Below, one piece after another: positions 51,657-62,856 of a stretch of 64,000 nt of DNA; positions within the stretch are counted from its first letter, which is position 1, and every line of letters starts with the position of its first letter. The notes beneath the pieces are model-generated. The model was not told the DNA's origin, ran no database searches, and saw only the letters and a program-made list of their open reading frames with translations. A program made the translations under genes and the position numbers. This stretch comes from Vreelandella stevensii S18214 (GTDB lineage: Bacteria > Pseudomonadota > Gammaproteobacteria > Pseudomonadales > Halomonadaceae). The DNA lies in contig NZ_AJTS01000010.1 of assembly GCF_000275725.1 (NCBI RefSeq), positions 112,763 to 176,762 of the forward strand, given 5' to 3'.

Positions 51657-52423
51657 TGAAAAAGCAACTGTTCGCACTGATGTTCGCGCTGCTGCCTTTG
51701 ATGGCGGTCGCAGCGCCAGGGCCCGACGTGCCTTACTCCATGACGCCGGATCTGCGTGACCAGGAGTCTCTGCAGCGTGGTATGCAGCTCTACGTCAACT
51801 ACTGCATGGGATGTCACTCGCTGGAGCATCAGCGCTTCTCCCGTGCAGCAAATGATCTGGGCATGCCGCAGGACCTGGTCGAAGAGAACCTGATTTTCTC
51901 TTCATCGCTGGGTTACAACGACCTGATGCACATCGCCATGCTGCCGGAAGATGGTGAAAGCTGGTTCGGCGCTGCGCCGCCCGATCTGACGCTGCATGGT
52001 CGTCTGCGCGGTCCCGACTGGATCTACTCCTACCTGCTGAGCTTCTACCGTGACCCGAGCCGTCCACTGGGCGTCAATAACGCGGTATTTGATCTGGTGG
52101 CCATGCCCAACGTGCTGGAGCCGCTGCAGGGTGTTCAGGAGATGGTCTGCTCGGAAACCGACCAGCCGGTAGCAGGGCAGTCGCCCGACCCGCTGTCTGG
52201 CAAGTACCAGTCTTGTGAAGTGCTGCAAGTCACTCAGCCAGGTTCCATGGAGCCTGCCGAGTTCGAGGAAGCCGTCTATGACCTGACCAACTTCCTGGCC
52301 TACGTCGGTGAGCCTTCCAAGCTGCAGGCTCAGGCACTGGCGCCCAAGGTGCTGATCTTCATCTTTATCTTTGGTGTGATCGCCTACCTGCTCAAGCGTG
52401 AGTACTGGCGGGATGTTCACTAA
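51656..52423 (+). CDS. petC: Cytochrome c1 of the bc1 complex
   Basis: Protein of 255 residues with a signal peptide (about residues 1-20, ending VAAPG), the haem site C50-M-G-C53-H54 and a C-terminal membrane anchor (VLIFIFIFGVIAYLLKREYW). The periplasmic haem domain takes electrons from the Rieske protein. A terminator follows. Confidence 0.97.
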   Translation: MKKQLFALMFALLPLMAVAAPGPDVPYSMTPDLRDQESLQRGMQLYVNYCMGCHSLEHQRFSRAANDLGMPQDLVEENLIFSSSLGYNDLMHIAMLPEDGESWFGAAPPDLTLHGRLRGPDWIYSYLLSFYRDPSRPLGVNNAVFDLVAMPNVLEPLQGVQEMVCSETDQPVAGQSPDPLSGKYQSCEVLQVTQPGSMEPAEFEEAVYDLTNFLAYVGEPSKLQAQALAPKVLIFIFIFGVIAYLLKREYWRDVH

Positions 52424-52447
52424 GCATTAGCCTATGCTTGGTGGGCG

Positions 52448-52485
52448 GGGCGCACGGCGAAAGCCGTGCGCCCTTTGTTTGTTTA
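52448..52485 (+). terminator. Intrinsic terminator after petC
   Basis: GGGCGCACGGC pairs with GCCGTGCGCCC (52448-52458 and 52463-52473) on a GAAA tetraloop, followed by TTTGTTTGTTT. This ends petABC. Confidence 0.93.
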
Positions 52486-52572
52486 TGTGCCCCCAGGGGC
52501 TTTGCGTCGCTTTACCATAAAAGGCGGCGGGCGTGTTACTATCGTCTATTGTTTTGATGCGAGGATGCTTTC

Positions 52573-53199
52573 ATGGGTGTTGTGGCCAAGCGGTCGTCAA
52601 TGATCTTTTACTCAGGTAATGATGATCATTTCAGTCATCGTGTACGCATTGTTCTGGCTGAAAAGGGAGTGGCGGTCGATATCGTCGATGTTGCTGAGGA
52701 ACAGCCACCTGAAGAGTTAGCGGACCTCAACCCGTACAACAGTGTTCCCACGCTGCTGGATCGTGATCTGGTGCTCTATGAGTCCAAGGTCATGATGGAG
52801 TATCTGGATGAGCGCTTTCCTCATCCGCCGCTGTTGCCCGTCTACCCAGTGGCACGTGCTCAAAGTCGGCTGTGGATGCACCGTATCGAACGCGAATGGT
52901 GCCCGATGCTCGAGCTGATCCGCACGGGTGGCAAGAAAGAGGCAGACAAGGCGCGTAAAGAGCTGCGCGAAAGCCTGATCGGCATTTCGCCCATCTTCGA
53001 AGATATGCCGTATTTCATGAGCGAAGAGTTTACGCTGGTGGATTGCTGTCTGGCGCCCATCCTTTGGCGTCTGCCCGAGCTCAATATCGAGCTGCCGGAG
53101 AAGCAGGTGAAGCCGCTGCTGAACTACATGTCGCGCGTATTCGAGCGTGAAGCGTTCAAGGCCTCCTTGAACGAGCGTGAAAAAGAGATGCGCGCCTGA
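52573..53199 (+). CDS. sspA: Stringent starvation protein A
   Basis: Protein of 208 residues, a glutathione S-transferase-like fold that binds RNA polymerase. [29 protein letters not shown] and [30 protein letters not shown] match SspA. It regulates stationary-phase and acid-tolerance genes in relatives. The gene sits after the petABC terminator, its usual place. Confidence 0.97.
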   Translation: MGVVAKRSSMIFYSGNDDHFSHRVRIVLAEKGVAVDIVDVAEEQPPEELADLNPYNSVPTLLDRDLVLYESKVMMEYLDERFPHPPLLPVYPVARAQSRLWMHRIEREWCPMLELIRTGGKKEADKARKELRESLIGISPIFEDMPYFMSEEFTLVDCCLAPILWRLPELNIELPEKQVKPLLNYMSRVFEREAFKASLNEREKEMRA

Positions 53200-53258
53200 A
53201 TTCATATGGCCCCTAGCCTGATGGGCAGGAGCCTCACTTGTCAGGAGGAGGGAGACTT

Positions 53259-53729
53259 ATGAAGTCGAGCCGTCCCTATCTCGCCCGAGCCTTGTACGAA
53301 TGGCTTCTGGATAACGACCTAACGCCTTACCTGGTGGTGGATGCTACGCAGCCGGGCGTAGAAGTGCCGCGCCAGTTCGTTCAGAACGGTCAGATCGTAC
53401 TCAATGCCGCGCCAACGGCGGTACGCGATCTGTTCATGGAGAACCAGGCAATTGGTTTCAGCGCTCGCTTTGGGGGTCAGCCCATGCAGGTGATGATCCC
53501 CATCCCTGCGTTGATCGCTATCTACGCTCGTGAAAACGGGGCAGGCATGGTCTTTGGCCATGAGCCGGAACTGGATGCCGACGAGCTAGAGGGGGGTGAG
53601 GAGTCCTCAGCTGATGAAGCTGCACGACCCGAGCTGACCTTGACGGAAGCACCTTCCAAAGAGGCGTCGGATGCATCGACTGCGTCTGAAAAGCCCAGGA
53701 AGAAACCGGCTCTCAGAGTGGTCAAGTAG
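53259..53729 (+). CDS. sspB: ClpXP adaptor SspB
   Basis: Protein of 156 residues that delivers ssrA-tagged proteins to ClpXP. MKSSRPYLARALYEWLLDNDLTPYLVVD and IALIAIYARENGAGMVF-like PALIAIYARENGAGMVF are diagnostic. The long acidic linker and KPALRVVK tail serve ClpX binding. AGGAGGAGGGAG precedes ATG 53259. Confidence 0.97.
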   Translation: MKSSRPYLARALYEWLLDNDLTPYLVVDATQPGVEVPRQFVQNGQIVLNAAPTAVRDLFMENQAIGFSARFGGQPMQVMIPIPALIAIYARENGAGMVFGHEPELDADELEGGEESSADEAARPELTLTEAPSKEASDASTASEKPRKKPALRVVK

Positions 53730-53767
53730 CCGGGCTTTTAGCCTGATTATGGCTAAATGGTTATATT

Positions 53768-53803
53768 AAAAAAGCCTCGCCAGTCACGCTGGCGAGGCTT
53801 TTT
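53768..53803. terminator. Bidirectional terminator between sspB and dolP
   Basis: AAAAAGCCTCGCCAG pairs with CTGGCGAGGCTTTTT on a TCACG loop. A T-run follows on both strands, so it should stop both sspB and the minus-strand dolP. Confidence 0.93.
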
Positions 53804-53819
53804 GTTGCCAGGACGAAGC

Positions 53820-54392
53820 TCAGTTCAGGTAATCGAAGACCTTGACGATGCGCTGAATGCCGGCCACGCCGGACGCAGCATTGACGATTCGGTCGGCTTC
53901 CTCACGAGTGACCATGCCCATCAGGTACACGGTGGCATTCTCGGTGGTGACTTTCAGCTTGGAAGAGTCGATCTGATCATTGGTGGCAAGGTGGCTGATG
54001 ACATTGGTGGTCAACCAGGTGTCGGCCAGACGCTGGCTGGCGGGCAGGTTGGCGGCAATGGTCAGTTCGTTGTGCAGCTGATTGACGCCGCGCAGGTTGG
54101 AGGCCACGTTGCCTGCCATGCTTTTCAGCTCGTCGCTGGGTACCTGCCCAACCAGAAGCAGGGTGCCGTTGTAGCTATGGGCGCGAATCCGCGCATCACC
54201 CAGCCGAGCATCGGCGCGTGACAGGGAGCGCTCCGCTTCGCGTTCGATGGTGGCATCCACGGCTTGGACATCGCTGCTGCGCTGGCCGTAGTTGGAGGGG
54301 TTGGAGCCGCTGTTGTTGGCACAGCCGCTGAGCAGCACCGCGCCGCACAGCGTAGCGACCAGAAGGGAGCGAGAAGCAAAACGTAGGGCCAT
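53820..54392 (-). CDS. dolP: Outer-membrane lipoprotein DolP/YraP (two BON domains)
   Basis: Lipoprotein of 190 residues with LLSGC lipobox (C24). Two BON domains follow: DATIEREAERSLSRADARLGDARIRAHSYNGTLLLVGQV and the second around TWLTTNVISHLATND. In E. coli it supports outer-membrane integrity and BamA folding. Length matches E. coli DolP. ATG 54392 gives the signal peptide; a longer frame to 54470 does not. Confidence 0.95.
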   Translation of the reverse strand: MALRFASRSLLVATLCGAVLLSGCANNSGSNPSNYGQRSSDVQAVDATIEREAERSLSRADARLGDARIRAHSYNGTLLLVGQVPSDELKSMAGNVASNLRGVNQLHNELTIAANLPASQRLADTWLTTNVISHLATNDQIDSSKLKVTTENATVYLMGMVTREEADRIVNAASGVAGIQRIVKVFDYLN

Positions 54393-54438
54393 TGAGATGA
54401 CTCCTTTATCGATATATTCCGTTGACCTGAATGCGCTG

Positions 54439-55416
<978 letters not shown>

Positions 55417-55427
<11 letters not shown>

Positions 55428-56925
55428 TGCCCAAGAGGCCTGGGATCAGGATGGGGGCGGGAGTGCCGTTCTGGAATTTTGCCCAAGGGAGTTCACGGTG
55501 AATGCGGCCGTCGCTGGCCAATGACATGCGACCGGTGCTGCCGTTAAGGCCATTGATGTCCGAGAGGTCCGACATGCGTTTGGCCAGCTCGTAGGCATCG
55601 ACGCCCATGGCCATGAGGCGGAACATGGAGGCGTCGGACTCGTCGCGCAGCTGCTGGTAGGTAGCGTAGAAAGGCAGGACTTCTTCTCCGCCGACAGCCG
55701 CATCAGGAATCTGCCAGGGGATGTCCATGAACATGACGTCGTTGAGGTCCTGGTCCAGACGAGTCTGTCGGCGGCCTTCATGCAGGTGCGAGGTGGCGTA
55801 GATCGGCAGGTCAGGGGCGTAATAGTAATCCATGGTGGGCGGTACCTGGCGTGCATAGTCAGGTAGGGCGAGCAGGAACAGGGCGTCGATGTTACCCAGA
55901 CGAGCCCGTTCGCCGCTGACATTCAGCGCTGTTTGTACCGCATTGGACACCGGGCTGCTCGGGTTGTAGCGCACGGCATTGGTGACTTCTCCGCCCAGAC
56001 GCTGGTACTCGTTCCAGAAGGCTTCGCCTACTCGGCGGCCCCAGTCATTATCCGGCACCATGACGGCTACCTGGCGGTGCCCGTCCTGATAAGCACGGCG
56101 AGCTGCCTGGCGCGCTTCGTCTTCCGCTGACAGGCCATACTGCAGCAGGCGCTGGGCCTGGTTACTGGAGTTGTGCCCATAGTTGAGCGCCAGCGTAGGA
56201 AGTGGAACGCTGTCGCGCTCCTCCAGCTGGGTCACCTGCTCCTTGTCGAGTGGGCCGATCAATAGCTGTGCGTTCATTTGTTCGGCACGGCTGTAGATTT
56301 CATCCAGAGAGTACTGGGAGGCGTCGATGAAGGTCAGCTGTACGCCATCATTGCTGATTTCGTTGTGGCGGCGCATGGCAGTGGTCAGCGTGCTGGCCAC
56401 GCTGCTCAGAGGGCCGGATTCCGGCAGGGCCACGGCAATGCGTCGCACATCGGTGCCTTCCAGCTCCGGCAGTGCGACCTGTACCTCGTCAGGACGCTGA
56501 TCCAGCGCTTCCTGGGCCCATTGACGGCGCTCTGCCAGCGTTTGCTGCTGGTTGGCTTGCATGGGCAGCTCATCATCCAGCACTTGCGTGGCGCGCAGGA
56601 CCGCTTGCGGGTCGTTCATGCCGCGGGCCAGTTCCGAAAACAGCATGGCCCAGCGTAAACGGTCAGTATCGCCCAGCTGGGCTTCGTCGATGCTGCTGGC
56701 GGCTTCGAAGGCACTTTCTCGCTGGCCCTGGCGGGCCAGGATGTTGGCCGCTTCCAGGCGCGTTTGGGCCGCCTGTTCGGGAGCCTGCTGCTCTGCCTGG
56801 CTGAGCAGTCGTCCTGCGTCCTGATCGGGGGCTCGGTCAACGACGCTGGGCGGCTGCATGGCACACCCGGTGATGAGAAGTGCCATGAAGGCAGTGGCCA
56901 ACAGGCCACGAAGTGACTGTTTCAT
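55417..56925 (-). CDS. lpoA: Penicillin-binding protein activator LpoA
   Basis: Outer-membrane lipoprotein of 502 residues that activates PBP1a. The lipobox is LITGC (C21). An N-terminal TPR-like region is followed by a periplasmic-binding-protein-like C-terminal domain (VRRIAVALPESGPLSSVA...). GAAGGA precedes ATG 56925. It is divergent to rsmI, as in E. coli. Confidence 0.94.
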
Positions 56926-57037
56926 GTATCCTTCCTTAGTTTCCATTTGCGCTGTCGCGGCCTATGAGCAGGTTGATCTCACGTTGAGTAAGCATAGCGC
57001 ACCGTCAGGGCAAGCTATTAATAAATCGGGAGTCACG

Positions 57038-57895
57038 ATGACACACCAACCTCCGGGCACATTGTACGTGGTTGCTACGCCAATTGGGAATTTGGACGAT
57101 CTGTCGCCTCGCGCCGCTCGGATACTTGCCAGTGTGGCGCGCATCGCCGCCGAGGATACGCGCCATAGCGGACGTTTGTTGGCCCATCTGGGGGTCAATA
57201 CCCCCATGATATCACTGCATGAGCATAACGAAGTGCAGCGCGTGGATAGCCTGGATCGTTATCTTGTGGCAGGGGAAGACATCGCTCTGATCAGTGATGC
57301 CGGCACGCCGCTGATCTGTGATCCGGGATTCGTGCTGGTGCGCGAGCTGCGTGCGCGTGGGCGTCATGTGGTGCCCTTGCCCGGTCCTTGTGCCTTGATC
57401 GCGGCGCTGTCGGCGGCTGGCCTGCCCACGGATCGCTTCACCTTTGGCGGTTTTTTGCCTGCCAAGTCCAGTGGCAGGCGCCAGGCGCTGGAGCGGTGGG
57501 CGGCCCGGGAGGAGACGCTGGTGTTTTATGAGTCGCCCCATCGTATCCTGGCGACGCTGGAGGCGCTGGCAGAGCAGATGCCCGAGCGCAGCGTGGTGCT
57601 GGCCAGGGAGCTGACCAAGACCTTCGAGACGTTTTTGCAGGGAACGCCTGTGCAGCTGCTGGAACAGATGGAGCAGGATGCCAATCAGACGCGTGGTGAG
57701 TTCGTGATCGTCATTGCCGGAGCGGCGCCCGTCGAGCAGGGTGACGAGCAGGCTGTAGAGGCGGATGCTCTGCTGGCGGCGCTATTGGCCGAGGGTATAG
57801 GGGTCAAGCAGGGAGCGGCGGTGGCGGCGCGATTGATGGGGGGGCGCAAGCAGCAGTGGTATGCCAGATTGCAGGCAATCAAAGGCGAGCATTGA
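57038..57895 (+). CDS. rsmI: 16S rRNA 2'-O-ribose C1402 methyltransferase RsmI
   Basis: SAM-dependent methyltransferase of 285 residues. LYVVATPIGNLDDLSPRAARIL, EDTRHSGRLLAHLG and ISDAGTPLICDPGFVLVRELR are hallmark segments. It starts MTHQPPG at 57038 behind GGGAG. The rnpB promoter overlaps its stop codon. Confidence 0.96.
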   Translation: MTHQPPGTLYVVATPIGNLDDLSPRAARILASVARIAAEDTRHSGRLLAHLGVNTPMISLHEHNEVQRVDSLDRYLVAGEDIALISDAGTPLICDPGFVLVRELRARGRHVVPLPGPCALIAALSAAGLPTDRFTFGGFLPAKSSGRRQALERWAAREETLVFYESPHRILATLEALAEQMPERSVVLARELTKTFETFLQGTPVQLLEQMEQDANQTRGEFVIVIAGAAPVEQGDEQAVEADALLAALLAEGIGVKQGAAVAARLMGGRKQQWYARLQAIKGEH

Positions 57896-57920
57896 GGCCA
57901 GGGCGGGGCGCTGGTATGCT
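57892..57920 (+). promoter_or_regulatory. Promoter of rnpB
   Basis: TTGAGG (57892-57897) and TATGCT (57915-57920) are exactly 17 bases apart. The -35 hexamer overlaps the rsmI TGA stop. The predicted start, 7-8 bases after the -10, meets the 5' end of the RNA at about 57928. A GC-rich discriminator (TGCCGCC) follows. Confidence 0.75.
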
Positions 57921-57927
57921 TGCCGCC

Positions 57928-58298
<371 letters not shown>

Positions 58299-58307
58299 TT
58301 TCCATGA

Positions 58308-58328
58308 AAGGCGTGCTGGGCACGCCTT
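58308..58328 (+). terminator. Weak hairpin after rnpB
   Basis: AAGGCGTGC pairs with GCACGCCTT (58308-58316 and 58320-58328) around a TGG loop, 24 bases before the rsmH start. No T-run follows beyond TT, so it may be leaky or an RNA processing signal. Confidence 0.45.
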
Positions 58329-58351
58329 CCCAAATCTTGTGTGAGAGTAAC

Positions 58352-59308
58352 ATGCCTTCTGCCGACGCCGATCAGGTCGCTTCCCGTTTTCGTCACACCA
58401 GTGTGTTATTGGACGGGGCCGTCGATGCGTTGATTCACGATCCCGACGGTGTCTATCTGGACGGCACGTTTGGCCGCGGGGGGCACTCGCGTCTCATCCT
58501 GTCGCGGTTGAGTGAGCAGGGCCGTTTGTTGGCCATGGACCGTGATCCTCAGGCCATTGCCGCCGCTGAAGAGATCACCGACTCGCGTTTTCAGATTACC
58601 CGGCGTGAATTTGCGCGGCTGGCGGAGTTCGCCCAAGAGCAGGGCGTGCATGGTCGTCTGTCAGGCATCCTGCTGGATATCGGCGTGTCGTCGCCGCAGC
58701 TGGACGATCCCGAGCGTGGTTTCAGCTTCATGCGCAATGGCCCGTTGGACATGCGCATGGACCCCACGCAAGGTGAGAGCGCTGCGAGCTTTCTGGCCCG
58801 GGCTAGCGAGTCCGAGATTGCCAGTGTCTTCAAGACCTACGGCGAAGAGCGCTACGCCAAGCGGCTGGCCAATGCGGTGGTCAAGCGGCGCGTTGAGCAA
58901 CCCTTTACCCATACCGTGGATCTGGCCGAGGTCCTCAAGGCAGCCCACCCCGCCTGGGAGAAGGGCCGACATCCGGCAACCAAAGCGTTTCAGGGGCTGC
59001 GCATTTACCTCAACGGCGAACTGGAGCAGCTGGATAGCGCGTTGGACGCAGCCCTGGAGGCCTTGGCGCCGGGGGGGCATCTGGTGGTCATTAGCTTTCA
59101 TTCGCTGGAAGACCGCCGTGTCAAACGCTTCATCCGCCACCATGTCCGGGGAGATACCCACTTGCCGCGCGGCGTTCCCATCCGTGATGATCAGTTGAAT
59201 CGCCGTCTCGAAGCCCTGGGCAAAGGAAGTCGCCCTGACGATGAAGAAGTGGATGCCAACCCGCGTGCCCGCAGCGCCGTCATGCGTGCTGCCCGTAAGC
59301 GAGCGTGA
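58352..59308 (+). CDS. rsmH: 16S rRNA (cytosine-1402-N4) methyltransferase RsmH
   Basis: SAM methyltransferase of 318 residues. [32 protein letters not shown] and [29 protein letters not shown] are diagnostic. RsmH and the nearby RsmI together modify C1402. It normally follows mraZ; here it lies 54 bases after rnpB, so mraZ is absent at this site. It overlaps ftsL. Confidence 0.97.
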   Translation: MPSADADQVASRFRHTSVLLDGAVDALIHDPDGVYLDGTFGRGGHSRLILSRLSEQGRLLAMDRDPQAIAAAEEITDSRFQITRREFARLAEFAQEQGVHGRLSGILLDIGVSSPQLDDPERGFSFMRNGPLDMRMDPTQGESAASFLARASESEIASVFKTYGEERYAKRLANAVVKRRVEQPFTHTVDLAEVLKAAHPAWEKGRHPATKAFQGLRIYLNGELEQLDSALDAALEALAPGGHLVVISFHSLEDRRVKRFIRHHVRGDTHLPRGVPIRDDQLNRRLEALGKGSRPDDEEVDANPRARSAVMRAARKRA

Positions 59309-59310
59309 TC

Positions 59311-59646
59311 ATGAGTCTCGAGCGCTTCGAACGATGGCTATCCACGCTGCAGGCCGAGTGGCCATTTCAAGTGCGCCTGCGTCTCTGGCCGCTGGTGTTG
59401 ATCGCGCTGTTTGTATTATGCCTGTTGACCGCCTTGTCGGTGGTGATGACCACCCACATGACTCGGGTACAGTTTGCCGAGCTGCAGCGTCTGGAGCAGG
59501 AGAAGAACCAGCTGCAAACCGAGTGGGGGCAGCTGTTATTGGAAGAGGGTGCCTGGTCGACACCGGCACGCATCGAGCAAATTGCCACGGAACGGCTAGA
59601 AATGCGTATTCCAGACGTCAACGATGTTGAGGTTATTCGTCCATGA
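59311..59646 (+). CDS. ftsL: Cell division protein FtsL
   Basis: Bitopic protein of 111 residues with one membrane helix (LWPLVLIALFVLCLLTALSVVMTTHMT) and a periplasmic leucine-zipper-like coiled coil. FtsL, FtsB and FtsQ activate FtsWI. ATG 59311 is used; a GTG at 59305 overlapping the rsmH stop is an alternative. The stop overlaps ftsI by four bases. Confidence 0.9.
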   Translation: MSLERFERWLSTLQAEWPFQVRLRLWPLVLIALFVLCLLTALSVVMTTHMTRVQFAELQRLEQEKNQLQTEWGQLLLEEGAWSTPARIEQIATERLEMRIPDVNDVEVIRP

Positions 59647-61349
59647 GACGCGAAGGTCGGGGAGGGAAGTCCCGTCAATATCCCATTGCACCGCCCTTGG
59701 CTGGCGGTCGTTTCTTTTTCATCTTGCTGGTGGTAGGGCTGGCCTCTGCCATTCTAATCGGTCGTATCACGCTGCTCCAGGTCATCGACCGGCCCTTTTT
59801 GCAAAGCCAAGGGGACGCGCGCACCCTGCGTCATGAAGCCATTCCGGCGCACCGCGGTATGATCACCGACCGCAATGGGGAGCCACTGGCCATCTCGACG
59901 CCTGTGGTGACCCTGTGGGCCAATCCGCAAGAGTTGCCTGGCGATGCCATTCAGCGAGTCATGCTGGCCCAGGCGCTGGGGATGTCGTTGGATGATTTCG
60001 ATGCCCGGGTCGCGCGCTTTGCCAGTCGAGAGTTCATGTATCTGCGTCGCCATATGACCCCGGAAGCTGCCCAGCGAGTGCTGGATCTGCGTACCCCCGG
60101 GGTGTATCCGCAGCGGGAATACAAGCGCTATTACCCGGCTGGGGAAGTGGTGGCCCAACTGCTGGGCGTCACCAACGTCGATGACGTGGGCCAGGAGGGG
60201 CTGGAGCTTGCTTATCAACCTTACCTGGCAGGTCACCCCGGCCAGCGGCGCGTCATCAAGGATCGGCGGGGTCGTTTGGTGCGTGAGCTGGGGGTGATCC
60301 GTGATGCCCAGCCAGGGGGCGAGCTGACGCTTTCCATCGACCAGCGCATTCAGTACATGGCCTATCGTGAGCTGCGCGCTGCCGTGACCGAACATGAGGC
60401 AGACGGCGGCGTGCTGGTCATGATGGATGCACGCACGGGCGAGGTGCTGGCCATGGCCAATCTGCCCTCCTACAATCCCAATAACCGCGCCGGACTCGAC
60501 CCTCGGGGGCTGCGTAATCAGGCCCTGGTGGATGTCTTCGAGCCTGGCTCGGTCATGAAGCCACTGGCCATGGCAGCCATTCTCGAAAGCGGCGTGTTCG
60601 ACCGCGATGTGGTGGTCGATACCTCACCGGGCTGGATGCGCATCGACCAGTTCACCATCCGTGATATCCGTAATTACGGGCAGTTGGATCTGGCGGGTAT
60701 TCTGGAAAAGTCCTCCAATATCGGCATGTCGCGGCTGGCGCTTCAGCTCAGCGATACGGCGATCTGGGAAAAGTACAATCAGTTGGGCTTTGGGCAGGGA
60801 CCGGGCACCGGTTTTCCTGGCGAGTCCACGGGTAGTCTCCCGGCGCCGGTGCGGTGGTCGCGCAGTGAGCGTGCGGCGCTCTCCTATGGCTATGGCTTAT
60901 CGACTTCTGCGCTGCAGATTGCCAGTGCTTACACGGCATTGGCCAACGGCGGCGAGCGCCTGCCGCCCTCGCTATTGAGGTTGTCCGAACCTCCCCCTGG
61001 TATTCCGGCTATTTCGCCCAGCGTTGCAGATGATCTTCTGGACGTGCTGGAAACGTCCGTGGGAGCCTACTCTGGTGGGCGTCGTGCGCGGGTCGAGGGC
61101 TACCGGGTAGGTGGCAAGACCGGTACGGTACGCAAGACCGGTCAGCAGGGTTACGCCACGGATGCCTACCGCAGCGTCTTTGCTGGCATTGCCCCTATCT
61201 CTGATCCGCGCATCGTCACGGTGGTGATGATCGATAACCCCCAGGCGGGGCAGTTTTATGGCGGGGCAGTGGCGGCCCCCGTATTTTCCAGCGTCACCGG
61301 CAACGCGCTACGTCTGCTGGATGTGCCGCCCGATCATGACGTTGAATAG
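59643..61349 (+). CDS. ftsI: Peptidoglycan D,D-transpeptidase FtsI (PBP3)
   Basis: Division-specific class B penicillin-binding protein of 568 residues. One N-terminal membrane helix is followed by the pedestal and the transpeptidase domain. Catalytic motifs are SVMK (S303-K306), SSN (357-359) and KTG (492-494). It starts in the ftsL stop (ATGA). Confidence 0.97.
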   Translation: MRREGRGGKSRQYPIAPPLAGGRFFFILLVVGLASAILIGRITLLQVIDRPFLQSQGDARTLRHEAIPAHRGMITDRNGEPLAISTPVVTLWANPQELPGDAIQRVMLAQALGMSLDDFDARVARFASREFMYLRRHMTPEAAQRVLDLRTPGVYPQREYKRYYPAGEVVAQLLGVTNVDDVGQEGLELAYQPYLAGHPGQRRVIKDRRGRLVRELGVIRDAQPGGELTLSIDQRIQYMAYRELRAAVTEHEADGGVLVMMDARTGEVLAMANLPSYNPNNRAGLDPRGLRNQALVDVFEPGSVMKPLAMAAILESGVFDRDVVVDTSPGWMRIDQFTIRDIRNYGQLDLAGILEKSSNIGMSRLALQLSDTAIWEKYNQLGFGQGPGTGFPGESTGSLPAPVRWSRSERAALSYGYGLSTSALQIASAYTALANGGERLPPSLLRLSEPPPGIPAISPSVADDLLDVLETSVGAYSGGRRARVEGYRVGGKTGTVRKTGQQGYATDAYRSVFAGIAPISDPRIVTVVMIDNPQAGQFYGGAVAAPVFSSVTGNALRLLDVPPDHDVE

Positions 61350-61365
61350 CTTTCAAGGAGTAGGC

Positions 61366-62856
61366 ATGACTGTGAGCCTCGACCAGTTTCGGGCCGCCCT
61401 GAAGGCGGTGTGGCCGGGTGCCGACTTGCCCGAGCTGCCACCGCTGCCCGTGTCGCTCGATCTGGTGACCGATTCGCGCAAGGTGGCAGAAGGGAGTGTC
61501 TTCGTGGCGGTGCCCGGTAGCCAAGGGGATGGCCGTGAGTATATCGACCAGGCGCTGGAGGGCGGTGCCTCGCTGGTGCTGGCGCATACGCGGCAGGCCG
61601 AGCTGACGCTGCAGGGCAAGGTGCTTTCGTTGCCTCATCTGGCACTGCGGCTGGGTGAGCTGGGGCGCTCGCTTTATCAAGTGTCTGATGGCCTGGAGGT
61701 AATCGCAGTTACGGGAACCAACGGCAAAAGCTCGGTCACGCATTATATCGCGGCATTGAGTGAGCTCCTGGGCACTCCGGCTGGAGTGATAGGTACTCTG
61801 GGCGTTGGACGCCCGGGGCAGCTAATGGATACCGGGCTGACCACGCCCGGGCCGCTGGCGTTGCAGGCTACTCTGGGGCAGTTAGGCCGCCAAGGTGTCC
61901 AGCGCGTGGCGCTGGAGGCTTCCTCCCACGCGCTGGACCAGCACCGTCTGGAGTCAGTGAACGTGACGGTCGGCGTGTTCACCAATCTGACCCGAGATCA
62001 TCTGGACTATCACGGCAGCATGGCGGCCTATGCTGCCGCCAAGGCCAAGCTGTTTCGTCGTTCCGAGCTGACCCTGGCAGTGGTCAACGGTGACGACCCC
62101 TTGGCTCGGCTGATGCTGGCAGGGTGCGAATCCCATGTGCGTGTGCTGGCGACGGGCAGCGATGAGGCGGTAACGCTGCGTATCCTCGATTGGCATCCGT
62201 TGGAAGCCGGTCAGCAGGCTCTGATTGCCACGCCCGAGGGCGAGAAAGCGCTCGAATTACCGCTGCTGGGGCGCTTCAACCTGGATAACGTGCTGCTGGC
62301 CATCAGCGTGTTGTACGGGCTGGGCGAGTCGCTGGACGCGCTATTCGAGGCGGCAGCCAAGTTGAGCCCGGTGCCGGGTCGTATGACGCGCTTTGGCGGG
62401 GGCGAAGCACCTTGTGTGGTGGTGGACTATGCCCACACCCCTGACGCGCTGCAAAATGCGCTGGAAGCCCTGCGCGACCATTTGGGGGGGCAGGGAAAAC
62501 TGTGGTGCCTGTTTGGCTGTGGTGGTGAGCGCGATACCGGCAAGCGTTCGGAAATGGCCAAAGTGGCCGAACGTCTGGCTGACTGTGTGGTGGTGACCGA
62601 TGACAACCCCCGCCGTGAATCTGCCGCCCAGATTCGTCAGCAAATTTTGGCGGGTTTTCACGAGCCGCAGCGGGTGAAAGAGATTGGTGATCGGCGTCAG
62701 GCCATCCTGCATGCCGTGGCTCAGGCAGGTCCTCAGGATGTGGTGCTGGTGGCTGGCAAGGGCCATGAAGCATATCAGGAAATCGAGGGCGTTCGACACG
62801 CCTACCAGGATGATGAGCAGGTGCAGCAGGCCATTCGGGCGCGAGGTGGCTGCTGA
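61366..62856 (+). CDS. murE: UDP-MurNAc-L-Ala-D-Glu: meso-diaminopimelate ligase
   Basis: ATP-dependent ligase of 496 residues that adds the third stem-peptide residue. ATP-binding TGTNGKSSV and the DNPR motif in TDDNPRRESA mark the meso-DAP-specific type, so the wall is DAP-type. AAGGAG lies five bases before ATG 61366. The stop overlaps murF (TGATG). Confidence 0.97.
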   Translation: MTVSLDQFRAALKAVWPGADLPELPPLPVSLDLVTDSRKVAEGSVFVAVPGSQGDGREYIDQALEGGASLVLAHTRQAELTLQGKVLSLPHLALRLGELGRSLYQVSDGLEVIAVTGTNGKSSVTHYIAALSELLGTPAGVIGTLGVGRPGQLMDTGLTTPGPLALQATLGQLGRQGVQRVALEASSHALDQHRLESVNVTVGVFTNLTRDHLDYHGSMAAYAAAKAKLFRRSELTLAVVNGDDPLARLMLAGCESHVRVLATGSDEAVTLRILDWHPLEAGQQALIATPEGEKALELPLLGRFNLDNVLLAISVLYGLGESLDALFEAAAKLSPVPGRMTRFGGGEAPCVVVDYAHTPDALQNALEALRDHLGGQGKLWCLFGCGGERDTGKRSEMAKVAERLADCVVVTDDNPRRESAAQIRQQILAGFHEPQRVKEIGDRRQAILHAVAQAGPQDVVLVAGKGHEAYQEIEGVRHAYQDDEQVQQAIRARGGC